A stretch of 64,000 nt of DNA, taken from assembly GCF_026410285.1 (NCBI RefSeq), contig NZ_JAPMLP010000003.1:372001-436000 (forward strand), written 5' to 3'. Shown here piece after piece: positions 1 to 8,179 of the stretch; the stretch's first letter is position 1; each line of letters starts with the position of its first letter. The notes below the pieces were generated by a model. That model was not told where the DNA came from. It did no database searches and worked only from the letters and a program-made list of their open reading frames with translations. Origin of the DNA: Sulfitobacter sp. F26169L. GTDB lineage: Bacteria; Pseudomonadota; Alphaproteobacteria; Rhodobacterales; Rhodobacteraceae. Made by a program: the position numbers and the translations under genes.

Positions 1-4
1 ATCG

Positions 5-1063
5 GTGGGGATATTTGTGTTCTGGTCCTACATGCTGCGCCTGTTCCCCGCCGTGCGTGGCGCAAGGGCGCGGGTTGCGCTGATGGGCACGATGGCGCTC
101 GGCTCGATTGCGATTATCGCTATGTCCAGTTGGCTGAACGCTGCGGCATTGGCAGGGTCTGCCGCCGTCGAGCAGCATCTGGCCGAAACCGTTCAGGATT
201 ATCAGGTATCGCTTGAGCGCGCGCACGAAGTCGCGCTATCCGCCCAGGGGCTTGAACGCGATGTTGCCCGTGTGCGTCAGTCTTTCGAAGACTTGAGCGA
301 GCAGGAAGCCACCGGCAATCTGTCCGGTCTTGCGGGGCGCGGTGCCGTGTTTCGAGTGCTGCGGCAAAAATCAAGCGAGTTGGCAGGGCTTGAGGCGCAG
401 ATTGCCTCGCAAACGCCACTGGTGCAATCGGCGTTTTCCGAAGGCAACGCGATTCTGAGTCGGATGCGCGCCCTTACGGTTGAAGCCGGCCCGGTCGAGG
501 CGCGATCAGTCGAGTTTTCCGAACAGGCGGTGCGTCTGGCGGGCCTGATTACGCAGATGCGGCAGTTGTCGGTTGCCTCGCTGGTAGAGCGCGCGGCGCA
601 GGATTTGTCGGCCTCTGTTGTTTTGCCCGAACTGGACGGGCGGTCTGCCGAAACGCGCGGCGATCAGGCGGCAACCATCACGTCGGTGCTGGAGGTGTTG
701 TCGCAGCGCGCCCAAACTTTGGCACGCGCCGCCCAAGCGGTGCAGGCGATGCCCGCGCCCCCTGAAACGACCTATACGCCAATCTCTTCCGCTGATGCGG
801 TGATCCTTTATGCGCGCAATTTCATTCCCTCTTGGGCCGGTGCCATCGCCATTGATCTGCTGCCTGCGGTTCTGGTGTTTATCCTCGCCATTACCCAAGG
901 AGCCATTCGCTCAGGCCGCGAAGGCACTGAGGTCGAAGACCGCCTGACACTGGCAGAACTGCGCGCTGCCGTGGCCGTAATGAAGGAAATGGATAGTGCC
1001 ATGAAAGCCGAAGTAGTGGTGACGCCCCCCACGCCATTACCAACAAAGACCGCAGCCGAATGA
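5..1063 (+). CDS. Hypothetical membrane-anchored protein, probably 5'-truncated by the window edge
   Basis: I do not recognise the family. The frame is open to the window edge; the first possible starts are a GTG at 5 and an ATG at 35, so the true N-terminus may lie outside. Two hydrophobic segments are visible, at residues about 24-51 and 276-297. The stretch between them is Ala/Gln/Glu-rich, probably helical or coiled-coil, and predicted to lie outside the cytoplasm. The C-terminal tail is Pro/Thr-rich. The stop overlaps the next start as ATGA, so the two genes are translationally coupled and probably act together at the inner membrane. The function is unknown. Confidence 0.7.
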   Translation: MGIFVFWSYMLRLFPAVRGARARVALMGTMALGSIAIIAMSSWLNAAALAGSAAVEQHLAETVQDYQVSLERAHEVALSAQGLERDVARVRQSFEDLSEQEATGNLSGLAGRGAVFRVLRQKSSELAGLEAQIASQTPLVQSAFSEGNAILSRMRALTVEAGPVEARSVEFSEQAVRLAGLITQMRQLSVASLVERAAQDLSASVVLPELDGRSAETRGDQAATITSVLEVLSQRAQTLARAAQAVQAMPAPPETTYTPISSADAVILYARNFIPSWAGAIAIDLLPAVLVFILAITQGAIRSGREGTEVEDRLTLAELRAAVAVMKEMDSAMKAEVVVTPPTPLPTKTAAE

Positions 1064-1803
1064 ACGTGCAGCCCAAACGAAACCCCATTGGCCGCGTTCT
1101 GGTGGGTGTGCTGGCATTCCAGTTGCTGCTGGCCGCGTTGCTGTTTGTCGGTGATCTGCAAAACGGCTTCAGCCTGCCGCGCATGGGCCCCAAAGCCCCC
1201 GCGCTGACAGAGCCTGTCCGCCCCGGCGACCAGACCCGCCGCTTTTCCCCCAAACGCGCTGTTCCGGGCAGCGACACGCCCCTGCCCGAGCGGTTGACCC
1301 TGACCGTGGTTTCCGGCGGGGCTGCCGTTTTGCTGGAAGGCGCAATTGAAAACGGCGACGCCGTGCGGATCAGCAAACAAATCGAAGACCTGCGCGAAGC
1401 CCCCGACCGCGTGATCCTGAATTCGCCGGGCGGGTCGGTGCAGGACGCGCTGGAACTGGGCCGCGCTTTGCGGCTGGCGGGTCTGGAAACCGAAATGCGC
1501 AGCGGCGATATTTGTTATTCCGCCTGCCCCTACCTGCTGGCCGCGGGTGTAACGCGCACAGTGCCAAACGATGCCTTTGTCGGCGTGCATCAACATTATT
1601 TCGGAAAAAGCACGATATTACCTGCGTTTGCCGCCGTAGAGGACATCCAGCGAGGTCAAGGGCAAGTGATGCGTTATCTGGACCAGATGGGGATTGATCC
1701 GCTCGTCATGCAACACGCACTCGTCACGCCGCCCAACGAAATCTATGTATTGCTGCCCGAAGAACTGGAGCGTTACCGATTTATTGAGAAAGCGGCGCAG
1801 TAG
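1060..1803 (+). CDS. ClpP-like periplasmic/membrane serine protease-fold protein
   Basis: This 247-residue protein has one N-terminal hydrophobic segment (residues about 11-29), a Pro-rich linker, and a C-terminal ClpP/crotonase-like domain (about 80-247). The domain shows the SPGGSV oxyanion-type loop, a CYSACPYL segment where the nucleophilic Ser of the ClpP/SppA fold would sit, and a VGVHQHYF segment that could supply the His. This matches the predicted periplasmic ClpP-like proteins common in alphaproteobacteria. The N-terminal segment suggests an extracytoplasmic location. It overlaps the upstream membrane protein gene by 4 bp. Fold is fairly certain; proteolytic activity is inferred. 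Confidence 0.75.
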   Translation: MNVQPKRNPIGRVLVGVLAFQLLLAALLFVGDLQNGFSLPRMGPKAPALTEPVRPGDQTRRFSPKRAVPGSDTPLPERLTLTVVSGGAAVLLEGAIENGDAVRISKQIEDLREAPDRVILNSPGGSVQDALELGRALRLAGLETEMRSGDICYSACPYLLAAGVTRTVPNDAFVGVHQHYFGKSTILPAFAAVEDIQRGQGQVMRYLDQMGIDPLVMQHALVTPPNEIYVLLPEELERYRFIEKAAQ

Positions 1804-2013
1804 GCCCTTGTTCTGGGCCTGCCGCAGCCCTACCTATGAGGGGTGGCGGGCTCTGCCCTGTTCGATAGACGTTACATTCCAGTGGCCTTAAGCAAATCCG
1901 AGGGAGCTGGCTCTGTTTTAGCCCTGGTTAATTTATCTGGCGCCCACCTGTACATACAGGTCCTCGGGAATACAACTGACCGGCAACGGCGGTCCCGCCA
2001 CACCCACATTGCG

Positions 2014-2208
2014 CTAGCGGACGCGCAATGCACCCCCGAACAGCTTGATAATTTCCTCACGGGTTACACCGCCCTCGGCCTGCGCAAGATCAGGCATATG
2101 AGTCGGGGCAATTTCGTTGTGACGGGGCGACGTAGGGTAGTCTGTCTGCGCTTTATCAGCGCGGTGCCGCACTGTTGGCACCAACGCATCGTCAGCCTTA
2201 CGCGACAT
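2014..2208 (-). CDS. Possible small basic protein, perhaps broken by an amber codon
   Basis: A 64-codon leftward frame starts with ATG at 2208. It is hydrophilic and contains the segment EGGVTREEIIKLFGGA, which reads like real protein. The same frame continues past the TAG at 2014-2016 for about 27 more codons, including PLPVSCIPEDLYVQVGAR, and then meets a second stop. That pattern suits a gene of about 92 codons interrupted by a nonsense mutation. No family was recognised and no clear ribosome-binding site is present. A CtrA-type site lies about 235 bp upstream. It may be spurious. Confidence 0.25.
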   Translation of the reverse strand: MSRKADDALVPTVRHRADKAQTDYPTSPRHNEIAPTHMPDLAQAEGGVTREEIIKLFGGALRVR

Positions 2209-2442
2209 AAAAAATAGTATCACTCGTACAAAAAACATAACTACCGTATTCCTCTGATGCCAATGGCAATGGCAGCGCCTATCAACCAAAAGTAGTAGTA
2301 GGTGACGGAACAGAATCAACGAATTTTCACTTAATGCGAGAATTTTGGGTCTGCGCGTCACCAAGCTGATCTTTTCCACACTTTCGCGTGACGCGACCTC
2401 ATCATCACGACCGATCAAGATATTTTTGAAATTATCACCCAG

Positions 2443-2457
2443 TTAACAAAAGGTTAA
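2443..2457. promoter_or_regulatory. Candidate CtrA-binding site
   Basis: The sequence TTAACAAAAGGTTAAC is an exact TTAA-N7-TTAA match, the full-length recognition pattern of the alphaproteobacterial cell-cycle/motility regulator CtrA. It lies in a non-coding stretch, so codon bias does not explain it. The controlled transcript is unclear: the nearest candidate is the small leftward frame ending at 2014, or an unannotated RNA. Confidence 0.5.
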
Positions 2458-2620
2458 CAGGTTTACATTTTTGACAAAACCAAACACAAGCTCGAAAGCA
2501 CTGCCCTGCCTGACGTTAGGGAATGCCCAATCGGATTGTTGCAATAAATCCACTATCTACGACCGGCGACATTTCACGGTAACGCTTTTTTCGCAGACTG
2601 GAACACTGGGCAGGGTGTGA

Positions 2621-3109
2621 TCAGAACCCTTCGGGGCGCGTCTCGCGGGCCATGTGATCCAGAACTGCGTTTACGAATCGCGCTTCTTTTCCATCCGGAA
2701 AGAACGCAGCAGCAAGATCAAGGTATTCCGATATCACAACTTTCGGCGGTGTTGATGGGTCTTTCAGTTCGGCCCCTGCGGCACGGAACAGCGCGCGCAA
2801 TGTTGGATCGATGCGCGCGATGGGCCATTTTGCCACTAAGGCGCGGTCTGTCATCTGGTCAATTGCAGCCTGATGGTTCACCGCATCCTCAAGCACCCGC
2901 GTAAAGTGCGCCTCGTCCCCGTCCAGCATCTCCTCCCCATCGAGCAACTCGCCAAAGCGGTGATCGAGGAATTCGATGCGCACCTTGTCCAGCGTCAGGT
3001 TGGAATGTTCCATCTGGAACAGCGCCTGCACCGCATACAGACGCGACGCGGAGCGCATCTTGCGTTTCATGTTGCCGGTCATGTTGTCGGTGCGCGATGG
3101 GGTGCTCAT
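2621..3109 (-). CDS. nusB: Transcription antitermination factor NusB
   Basis: The 162-residue protein is a NusB all-helical RNA-binding protein that acts with NusE/S10 at boxA during rRNA transcription. The N-terminal SASRLYAVQALFQME segment and the C-terminal YLDLAAAF...FVNAVLDHMAR region are typical. The ATG at 3109 is chosen because it overlaps the ribH stop as ATGA, giving a normal-length protein; a longer frame exists upstream but lies inside ribH. It is the last gene of the ribE-ribB-ribH-nusB run. Confidence 0.95.
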   Translation of the reverse strand: MSTPSRTDNMTGNMKRKMRSASRLYAVQALFQMEHSNLTLDKVRIEFLDHRFGELLDGEEMLDGDEAHFTRVLEDAVNHQAAIDQMTDRALVAKWPIARIDPTLRALFRAAGAELKDPSTPPKVVISEYLDLAAAFFPDGKEARFVNAVLDHMARETRPEGF

Positions 3110-3657
3110 GCGGTGGTATTTCCGTCCAGATCTCCGGCCATCAGAGTGTCCTCGCCTTTTGGCTTGAACCCGATGCCCGCGGGTGTGGACGTCCACTTAC
3201 GGGCGAGCGCGATAAGATGCAAGGCCGCCAGCGCAGCGCCGCCACCTTTGTTCTGCCCTTCGGGATCACTGCGAACTACGGCCTGTGTTTTATTTTCAAC
3301 AGTCAGGATGCCATTGCCGATGCACAGCCCTTGCAGCCCCAGCAACTGCAATGCGCGCGAGCTGTCATTGCAAACTGTCTCGTAATGGGTCGTCTCGCCG
3401 CGAATAACACAGCCCAGCGCGACATAACCGTCAAAATTGCTGCGCCGGTCCGAGATACCGATGGCCGTTGGAATTTCCAAGGCTCCGGGCATTTCGACAA
3501 CGTCATAGGTTGCGCCTGCATCCTCCAGCGCGGCCTTGGCGCCGCTCAGCAAACCGGCGGCAATATCGCTGTAATAGGGCGACACAACGATCAGCACTTT
3601 TACCGGCTTGTCAAAGGTCGGGGCAGGCAGAACAGTGTGTTCTTCGGTTGCGGCCAT
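3106..3657 (-). CDS. ribH: 6,7-dimethyl-8-ribityllumazine synthase
   Basis: RibH condenses 5-amino-6-ribitylaminouracil with 3,4-dihydroxy-2-butanone 4-phosphate, the penultimate step of riboflavin synthesis. The 183-residue protein has the phosphate and substrate loops of the family: PGALEIP, then GCVIRGETTHYETVCNDSSR. The His in the GETTHYE segment corresponds to the catalytic His. It starts 4 bp after the ribB-type gene and overlaps nusB by 4 bp, so all three are probably cotranscribed. Confidence 0.96.
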   Translation of the reverse strand: MAATEEHTVLPAPTFDKPVKVLIVVSPYYSDIAAGLLSGAKAALEDAGATYDVVEMPGALEIPTAIGISDRRSNFDGYVALGCVIRGETTHYETVCNDSSRALQLLGLQGLCIGNGILTVENKTQAVVRSDPEGQNKGGGAALAALHLIALARKWTSTPAGIGFKPKGEDTLMAGDLDGNTTA

Positions 3658-3661
3658 TGTG

Positions 3662-4783
3662 CTACTCCTTGGTGATGGGTCTGGTGCCCACGATTTCGAG
3701 GTTATAGGCTTCCAACCCCGTGTATTTCGTCTGTGGATTGTCTGTCAGCAACACCAGCTCATGCACATTCAGCGTAGCAAGGATTTGCGCGCCCAGTCCT
3801 GTGCGTTTGATCGTGCGCGGTGCATCATCCTCTTTGTCCAGACGCAACCGCGGGTTGGGTTCACGGAACAGCAGAACAGCACCACGCGCTTCCTCTGCGA
3901 TGATCTCCATCGCGCGCGGCAATTCATCCGGCGCGGCAGAGCCGATGCCAAGAACGTCTTCCAGCGCGTTCAGAGCGTGGGTGCGCGTCAGCACAGGTGC
4001 GCCGTCGCCGATGTCTCCCTTGCTCAGCACAACATGGTCGGTGCCGGAGATCTGGTCTTCGAACACCCGCATCCGCCATTCACCGCCATAGGCCGAGGTA
4101 ACCATCCGGTCATCGCGCTGCACCAGCATATTGTCATGCTTGCTGCGGTAAGCGATCAAATCGCTGATCGTGCCGATTTTCATATTGTGCTCGGCGGCGA
4201 ACGTAACCAGATCAGGCAATCGGGCCATCGTACCATCAGGTTTCATGATCTCGCAAATCACACCGGCAGGCTTCAGCCCCGCCAGACGGCTGATATCAAC
4301 AGACGCCTCCGTATGGCCCGCGCGCACCAGCACACCACCATCACGCGCACGCAACGGAAACACGTGTCCGGGGGTGGCGATATCCGCCGCGCCATTGGCA
4401 TCATCAATCGCAACTGCAACAGTAAGCGCGCGATCGGCCGCCGAAATACCTGTGGTCACGCCCTCACGCGCCTCGATGCTGACTGTAAATGCTGTTTCAT
4501 GGCGGGATGAGTTGTTTGTCGCCATCATCGGCAGTTCCAACGTATCCACCCGCGCCTGCGTCATCGGCAGGCAGATCAAACCGCGCCCGTGGGTCGCCAT
4601 AAAGTTGATCGCATCCGCATCGGCAAATTCTGCGGCAATGACCAGATCGCCTTCGTTTTCACGATCCTCGTGATCGACCAAAATATACATCTCGCCTGCT
4701 TTGCACGCAGCAATAATGTCTTCGATGGGTGAGATCGCGTTGGCAAGTTCCGCCTCGACGGGGCCGGGTGTTTCAAAGCTCAT
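3662..4783 (-). CDS. ribB: 3,4-dihydroxy-2-butanone 4-phosphate synthase with degenerate GTP cyclohydrolase II domain
   Basis: Residues about 15-215 form a complete DHBP synthase, with the DHEDRENEGDLV metal-binding motif, the HGRGLICLP loop, and RAGHTEASVDISRLAG. It converts ribulose 5-phosphate to the 4-carbon unit used by RibH. Residues about 225-373 resemble GTP cyclohydrolase II but lack the zinc-binding Cys cluster and the SECLTGD-type segment; that region reads LTRTHALNALEDVLG. Only the RibB activity is therefore expected, and GTP cyclohydrolase must be encoded elsewhere. It follows ribE after a 72-bp gap. Confidence 0.9.
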   Translation of the reverse strand: MSFETPGPVEAELANAISPIEDIIAACKAGEMYILVDHEDRENEGDLVIAAEFADADAINFMATHGRGLICLPMTQARVDTLELPMMATNNSSRHETAFTVSIEAREGVTTGISAADRALTVAVAIDDANGAADIATPGHVFPLRARDGGVLVRAGHTEASVDISRLAGLKPAGVICEIMKPDGTMARLPDLVTFAAEHNMKIGTISDLIAYRSKHDNMLVQRDDRMVTSAYGGEWRMRVFEDQISGTDHVVLSKGDIGDGAPVLTRTHALNALEDVLGIGSAAPDELPRAMEIIAEEARGAVLLFREPNPRLRLDKEDDAPRTIKRTGLGAQILATLNVHELVLLTDNPQTKYTGLEAYNLEIVGTRPITKE

Positions 4784-4855
4784 CTGAGGCTCTCCTGTTT
4801 CTGACCGATGATCTAGCCCACCCGCACGGGCATGACCAGTGCAACCGCCGCACCG

Positions 4856-5446
4856 TTACTGCTGCATCTCGGCCAGTCGCGCCACGTAACGCGCCAGCGT
4901 ATCAATTTCGAGGTTCACGCGATCACCTACTTTTACGTCACCCCAAGTGGTTGCAACCTTGGTATGGGGAATGAAATTGATACCGAAATCGCAATCGTCA
5001 ACCTCGTTCACCGTCAATGACGTGCCATTCAACGCAACAGACCCTTTGGGCGCAATGAATTTGGCAAGCGCGCGCGGGGCGCGCAGGGTAACGCGGGTGC
5101 TGTCACCTTCGTCTCGCATCTCTGTCACTTCGGCCACGCCATCCACATGGCCCGACACGATATGCCCGCCGAGTTCGTCACCGACCTTGAGCGCGCGCTC
5201 AAGGTTCACACGGCGACCCACACGCCAATCGCCCAGATTGGTCAAATCAACGGTTTCGCGGCTGACCTGCACCTCGTACCAGTCCGGACCCAGATCAACG
5301 ACCGTCAGGCACACCCCGTCACTGGCGATGGACGCGCCCATGTCGATTGTGTCTGTATCATAGCCGCAAATGATCCTTGCGCGCAGATCGCCTTCTTGCG
5401 TCAGCGTTGATACGGTGCCGATATCGGTAATTATCCCCGTGAACAT
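4856..5446 (-). CDS. ribE: Riboflavin synthase alpha subunit
   Basis: RibE (RibC in some naming schemes) dismutates two 6,7-dimethyl-8-ribityllumazine molecules to riboflavin. The 196-residue protein starts MFTGII and shows the internal duplication of the family: two lumazine-binding repeats, residues about 1-95 and 96-190, with VASDGVCLTV-like and VALNGTSLTVNEV segments. It heads the ribE-ribB-ribH-nusB run and is divergent from the capsule gene at 5565. No FMN riboswitch could be seen in the 64-bp leader before the divergent frame. Confidence 0.95.
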   Translation of the reverse strand: MFTGIITDIGTVSTLTQEGDLRARIICGYDTDTIDMGASIASDGVCLTVVDLGPDWYEVQVSRETVDLTNLGDWRVGRRVNLERALKVGDELGGHIVSGHVDGVAEVTEMRDEGDSTRVTLRAPRALAKFIAPKGSVALNGTSLTVNEVDDCDFGINFIPHTKVATTWGDVKVGDRVNLEIDTLARYVARLAEMQQ

Positions 5447-5493
5447 GAAATCCCTCTCGATTTACATTGAGCGCCCCGACGTTAGACCATAAT

Positions 5494-5518
5494 TTGTCCA
5501 AAGTCATAATATGGACAA
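5494..5518. promoter_or_regulatory. Inverted repeat between divergent ribE and kpsS-like genes
   Basis: A perfect 7-bp inverted repeat (TTGTCCA, 11-bp spacer, TGGACAA) lies in the short divergent intergenic region. It could be an operator controlling one or both genes. It covers the ATG at 5511, which argues that the capsule gene really starts further in, at 5565. Confidence 0.3.
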
Positions 5519-5564
5519 GGTTTTGAGACCTAATACCGCGAAGAGCAACCACAGAAAGCGCGTC

Positions 5565-6857
5565 ATGGCACCGCAGACACCCGATGAACGGGTATTTTTG
5601 TTCCTTCAGGGGCCGCACGGACCCTTTTTCAACCGGCTGGGCAAGATGCTTCGCGCGGCGGGGGCAGACGTTTGGCGTGTGGGGTTCAATGCAGGGGATC
5701 GTGCGTTCTGGTTCCACCCTGCCAGCTATATCCCCTATCGCGGCACGGCAGACGGATGGCGCACAGCGTTTGGCGACCTGATCACGGAAAAATCCGTCAC
5801 CGACATTGTATTGTATGGCGACACGCGCCCTGTTCACGCCCAAGCTGTTGCAGAAGCCCGTGCGCGCGGGCTGACTGTTCACGTCTTTGAAGAAGGGTAC
5901 ATGCGCCCATATTGGGTGACCTATGAGCGGGGCGGAGCCAACGGCAATTCGCGACTGATGAATATGTCGATCGCACAGATGCAAAAGGCGCTGGAAAAGT
6001 CCGACATGGAGGCCCCCTTGCCCCCCGGACATTGGGGGGACATGCGCCAGCACGTTTTCTACGGTGCGCTGTATCACTGGTTCGTGATGTTTCGAAACGG
6101 TGACTATCGCAATTTCCGCCCGCACCGTGATTTACCTGTCACCAAAGAATTTCAGCTCTACCTGAAACGCCTGTTTCTGATGCCTGTCCAAGCTGTCGAG
6201 CGGCGTCTGGCCACATTGCGCATCCGCTTGGGCGGCTTCCCTTATCATCTTGCCCTATTACAGCTGGAACATGACAGCTCGTTCCAGATGCATTCCCCCT
6301 TCACCACGATGAGCGATTTTCTGGAGTTGGTTATAGACGGATTTGCCAAGGGCGCGCCACAGCATCATCATCTGGTTGTAAAAGCGCACCCGTTGGAAGA
6401 TGGCCGCGTGCCCGTGCGTCGCGAGATCAAGCGTCTGGCCAAAGCTTATGGCGTTGCAAGCCGCGTGCATTTTGTGCGAGGTGGCAAGCTGGCCCAACTT
6501 CTCAATGATGCGCGCACCGCCGTCACGGTTAATTCCACGGCAGGCCAACAGGTTCTTTGGCGCGGCATTCCCCTGCGGGTGTTTGGCAGCGCGGTCTATG
6601 CCAAGCCCGAATTCGTCTCGGAACAACCACTGCCGGAGTTTTTCCAGAACGCTGCACGACCCGACAATCGCGCCTACAAGGGTTTCCGCCGCTACCTGCT
6701 GGAGACAAGCCAGCTGCCCGGCGGGTTTTATTCGGCGCGTGGCCGCCGACAACTGATGCGTCAGGTCGCCGATATGATGCTAGGGCCGGATGACCCCTAT
6801 GAAGCGCTTGATTCCGGCACGGCCCCCCCGCGCCAGCAGTTGCGTCTGGTGACCTGA
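5565..6857 (+). CDS. KpsS-like capsule polysaccharide Kdo transferase
   Basis: KpsS-family enzymes add the first beta-Kdo to lysophosphatidylglycerol to begin the lipid terminus of capsules exported by ABC transporters. The 430-residue protein begins, after a short leader, with RVFLFLQGPHGPFFNRLG, a typical opening. It has the KAHPLEDG segment and the C-terminal NSTAGQQVLWRGIPLRVFG nucleotide-sugar site shared with KpsC. The ATG at 5565 is preferred over 5511, which falls in an inverted repeat and would add 18 unconserved-looking residues. It is the first gene of a three-gene capsule cassette lying between ribE and ribD. Confidence 0.85.
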   Translation: MAPQTPDERVFLFLQGPHGPFFNRLGKMLRAAGADVWRVGFNAGDRAFWFHPASYIPYRGTADGWRTAFGDLITEKSVTDIVLYGDTRPVHAQAVAEARARGLTVHVFEEGYMRPYWVTYERGGANGNSRLMNMSIAQMQKALEKSDMEAPLPPGHWGDMRQHVFYGALYHWFVMFRNGDYRNFRPHRDLPVTKEFQLYLKRLFLMPVQAVERRLATLRIRLGGFPYHLALLQLEHDSSFQMHSPFTTMSDFLELVIDGFAKGAPQHHHLVVKAHPLEDGRVPVRREIKRLAKAYGVASRVHFVRGGKLAQLLNDARTAVTVNSTAGQQVLWRGIPLRVFGSAVYAKPEFVSEQPLPEFFQNAARPDNRAYKGFRRYLLETSQLPGGFYSARGRRQLMRQVADMMLGPDDPYEALDSGTAPPRQQLRLVT

Positions 6858-7048
6858 CGGCCACAACCCCTTGTGCTATCTGTCAAAGATTCATCCGTAT
6901 CGCGGCAGCAATGCCACACATTTCCGGTTTCCAAATATCTAAAACAGTCGCCTTGGTAGATTTTGTCGCACAACTCCGCTACGCTCGGACGTAATACGCC
7001 GAAACAATCGGCGATTTGAGGCAGAAAATAGGTCGAGGAGACCGGGCA

Positions 7049-8179
7049 GTGAAAACCCTGAGCATCCGATGGGCGCATCCCATCGCAATCGTTGCGGCTT
7101 GTTCCGTGCTGGCATCCTGCGGATTGCCGCAGGTAGGCCCGAACAAACGCCAGATCTTTGCAGGTTCTGTACAGCGGGAAGGCGATGCCTTTATCGTTGC
7201 GGTGAACGACCGTGTGACACGTGCCACCGCAGTGGTTCCCGCGCTCGGCTTTTCATCCGAGTTCAAGAACGCGGGCACACTTGGCTCTGATACCATCCGC
7301 GCGGGTGATGTTCTGGGCATTACCATTTATGAAAACGTCGACGACAGCCTGCTTGGCTCGGAAGGCGCGCCTGCAACTCTTGAGGAAGTGCAGGTCGATG
7401 GGGCGGGTTTCATCTTCATCCCCTACGCCGGGCGCATCAAGGCTGCGGGCAATTCACCCGAAGCGATCCGCCGCATTATCACCAACAAACTGGCCGATCA
7501 GACGCCCGACCCGCAAGTCGAAGTGCGCCGCGCAGCCGGTGACGGATCAACCGTTTCCCTTGTCGGTGCTGTTGGCGGTCAGGGCGTTTACCCGATCGAG
7601 CGCCCCACCCGTTCGCTTGCAACAATGCTTGCGCGCTCCGGCGGCATCACCATCGCCCCTGAAATTGCACAGATCACTGTGATCCGTGGCAAAGCACGCG
7701 GCAAAATCTGGTTTGAGGACCTGTACAAGCATCCCGAACTGGACATTGCCCTGCGTGGCGGTGACAAAATTCTCGTAGAGCAGGATACCCGCTCTTTCAC
7801 AGCACTCGGTGCGACAGGATCACAGGCGCGCGTACCGTTCGAAAGTCAGAACCTCTCCGCGATTGAGGCGATTGCACAAGTGGGCGGCCTCCTTGCCTCC
7901 TCCGCCGATCCGACAGGTGTATTTGTGATGCGCAACGAACCCGAAGAGGTTGCCGAACAGGTGCTGGGCCGCAACGATCTGCAAGGCTCGCAACGTCTGG
8001 TATATGTTCTCAATCTGACCGAGCCGAACGGCATGTTCATGGCCCGTGATTTCGTCATCCGCGACAGTGACACGATATACGTCACCGAGGCGCCGTTTAC
8101 ACAGTGGAGCAAAGTTATCTCCGCGATCACCGGCACCGCCAGCTCGGCCTCTAGCCTGACATCCGTTACAGGCGGCTAA
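7049..8179 (+). CDS. Outer-membrane polysaccharide export lipoprotein (OPX; Wza/KpsD type)
   Basis: The protein has a lipoprotein signal with lipobox LASC near residue 22-25, then a poly_export/SLBB arrangement. IRAGDVLGITIYE opens the export domain, and DGAGFIFIPYAGRIKAAG and two SLBB-like repeats follow. It should form the outer-membrane exit channel for a capsule or exopolysaccharide. The GTG at 7049 is chosen because GAGGAG lies 8 bp upstream and the resulting signal peptide is normal. The stop overlaps the KpsC-like start (TAATG). The 190-bp leader carries a small hairpin at 6997-7013. It is the only OPX gene seen in the window, so it may also serve the 32-60 kb polysaccharide locus. Confidence 0.9.
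   Translation: MKTLSIRWAHPIAIVAACSVLASCGLPQVGPNKRQIFAGSVQREGDAFIVAVNDRVTRATAVVPALGFSSEFKNAGTLGSDTIRAGDVLGITIYENVDDSLLGSEGAPATLEEVQVDGAGFIFIPYAGRIKAAGNSPEAIRRIITNKLADQTPDPQVEVRRAAGDGSTVSLVGAVGGQGVYPIERPTRSLATMLARSGGITIAPEIAQITVIRGKARGKIWFEDLYKHPELDIALRGGDKILVEQDTRSFTALGATGSQARVPFESQNLSAIEAIAQVGGLLASSADPTGVFVMRNEPEEVAEQVLGRNDLQGSQRLVYVLNLTEPNGMFMARDFVIRDSDTIYVTEAPFTQWSKVISAITGTASSASSLTSVTGG

Larger units (their letters stand above)
1804..2620. other. Long intergenic region without a confident gene
   Basis: About 800 bp separates the ClpP-like gene from nusB. It begins with a 6-bp hairpin at 1802-1820 that lacks a T-run. It holds short reading frames with no recognisable domain, a possible small leftward frame (2014-2208), and a perfect TTAA-N7-TTAA site at 2443-2457. 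Part of the region looks like decayed coding sequence. Confidence 0.6.

Noticed and set aside
1802-1820. Hairpin after the ClpP-like gene as a terminator
   Set aside because: Stem of only 6 bp and no T-run, so it was not called.
3608-4510. 300-codon plus-strand frame opposite the ribB-type gene
   Set aside because: It lies wholly antisense to a clear enzyme gene, has no recognisable domain and is an expected by-product of G+C-rich third positions.
5447-5564. Possible FMN riboswitch before ribE
   Set aside because: None of the conserved RFN segments could be found in the short leader; only a 7-bp inverted repeat is present.
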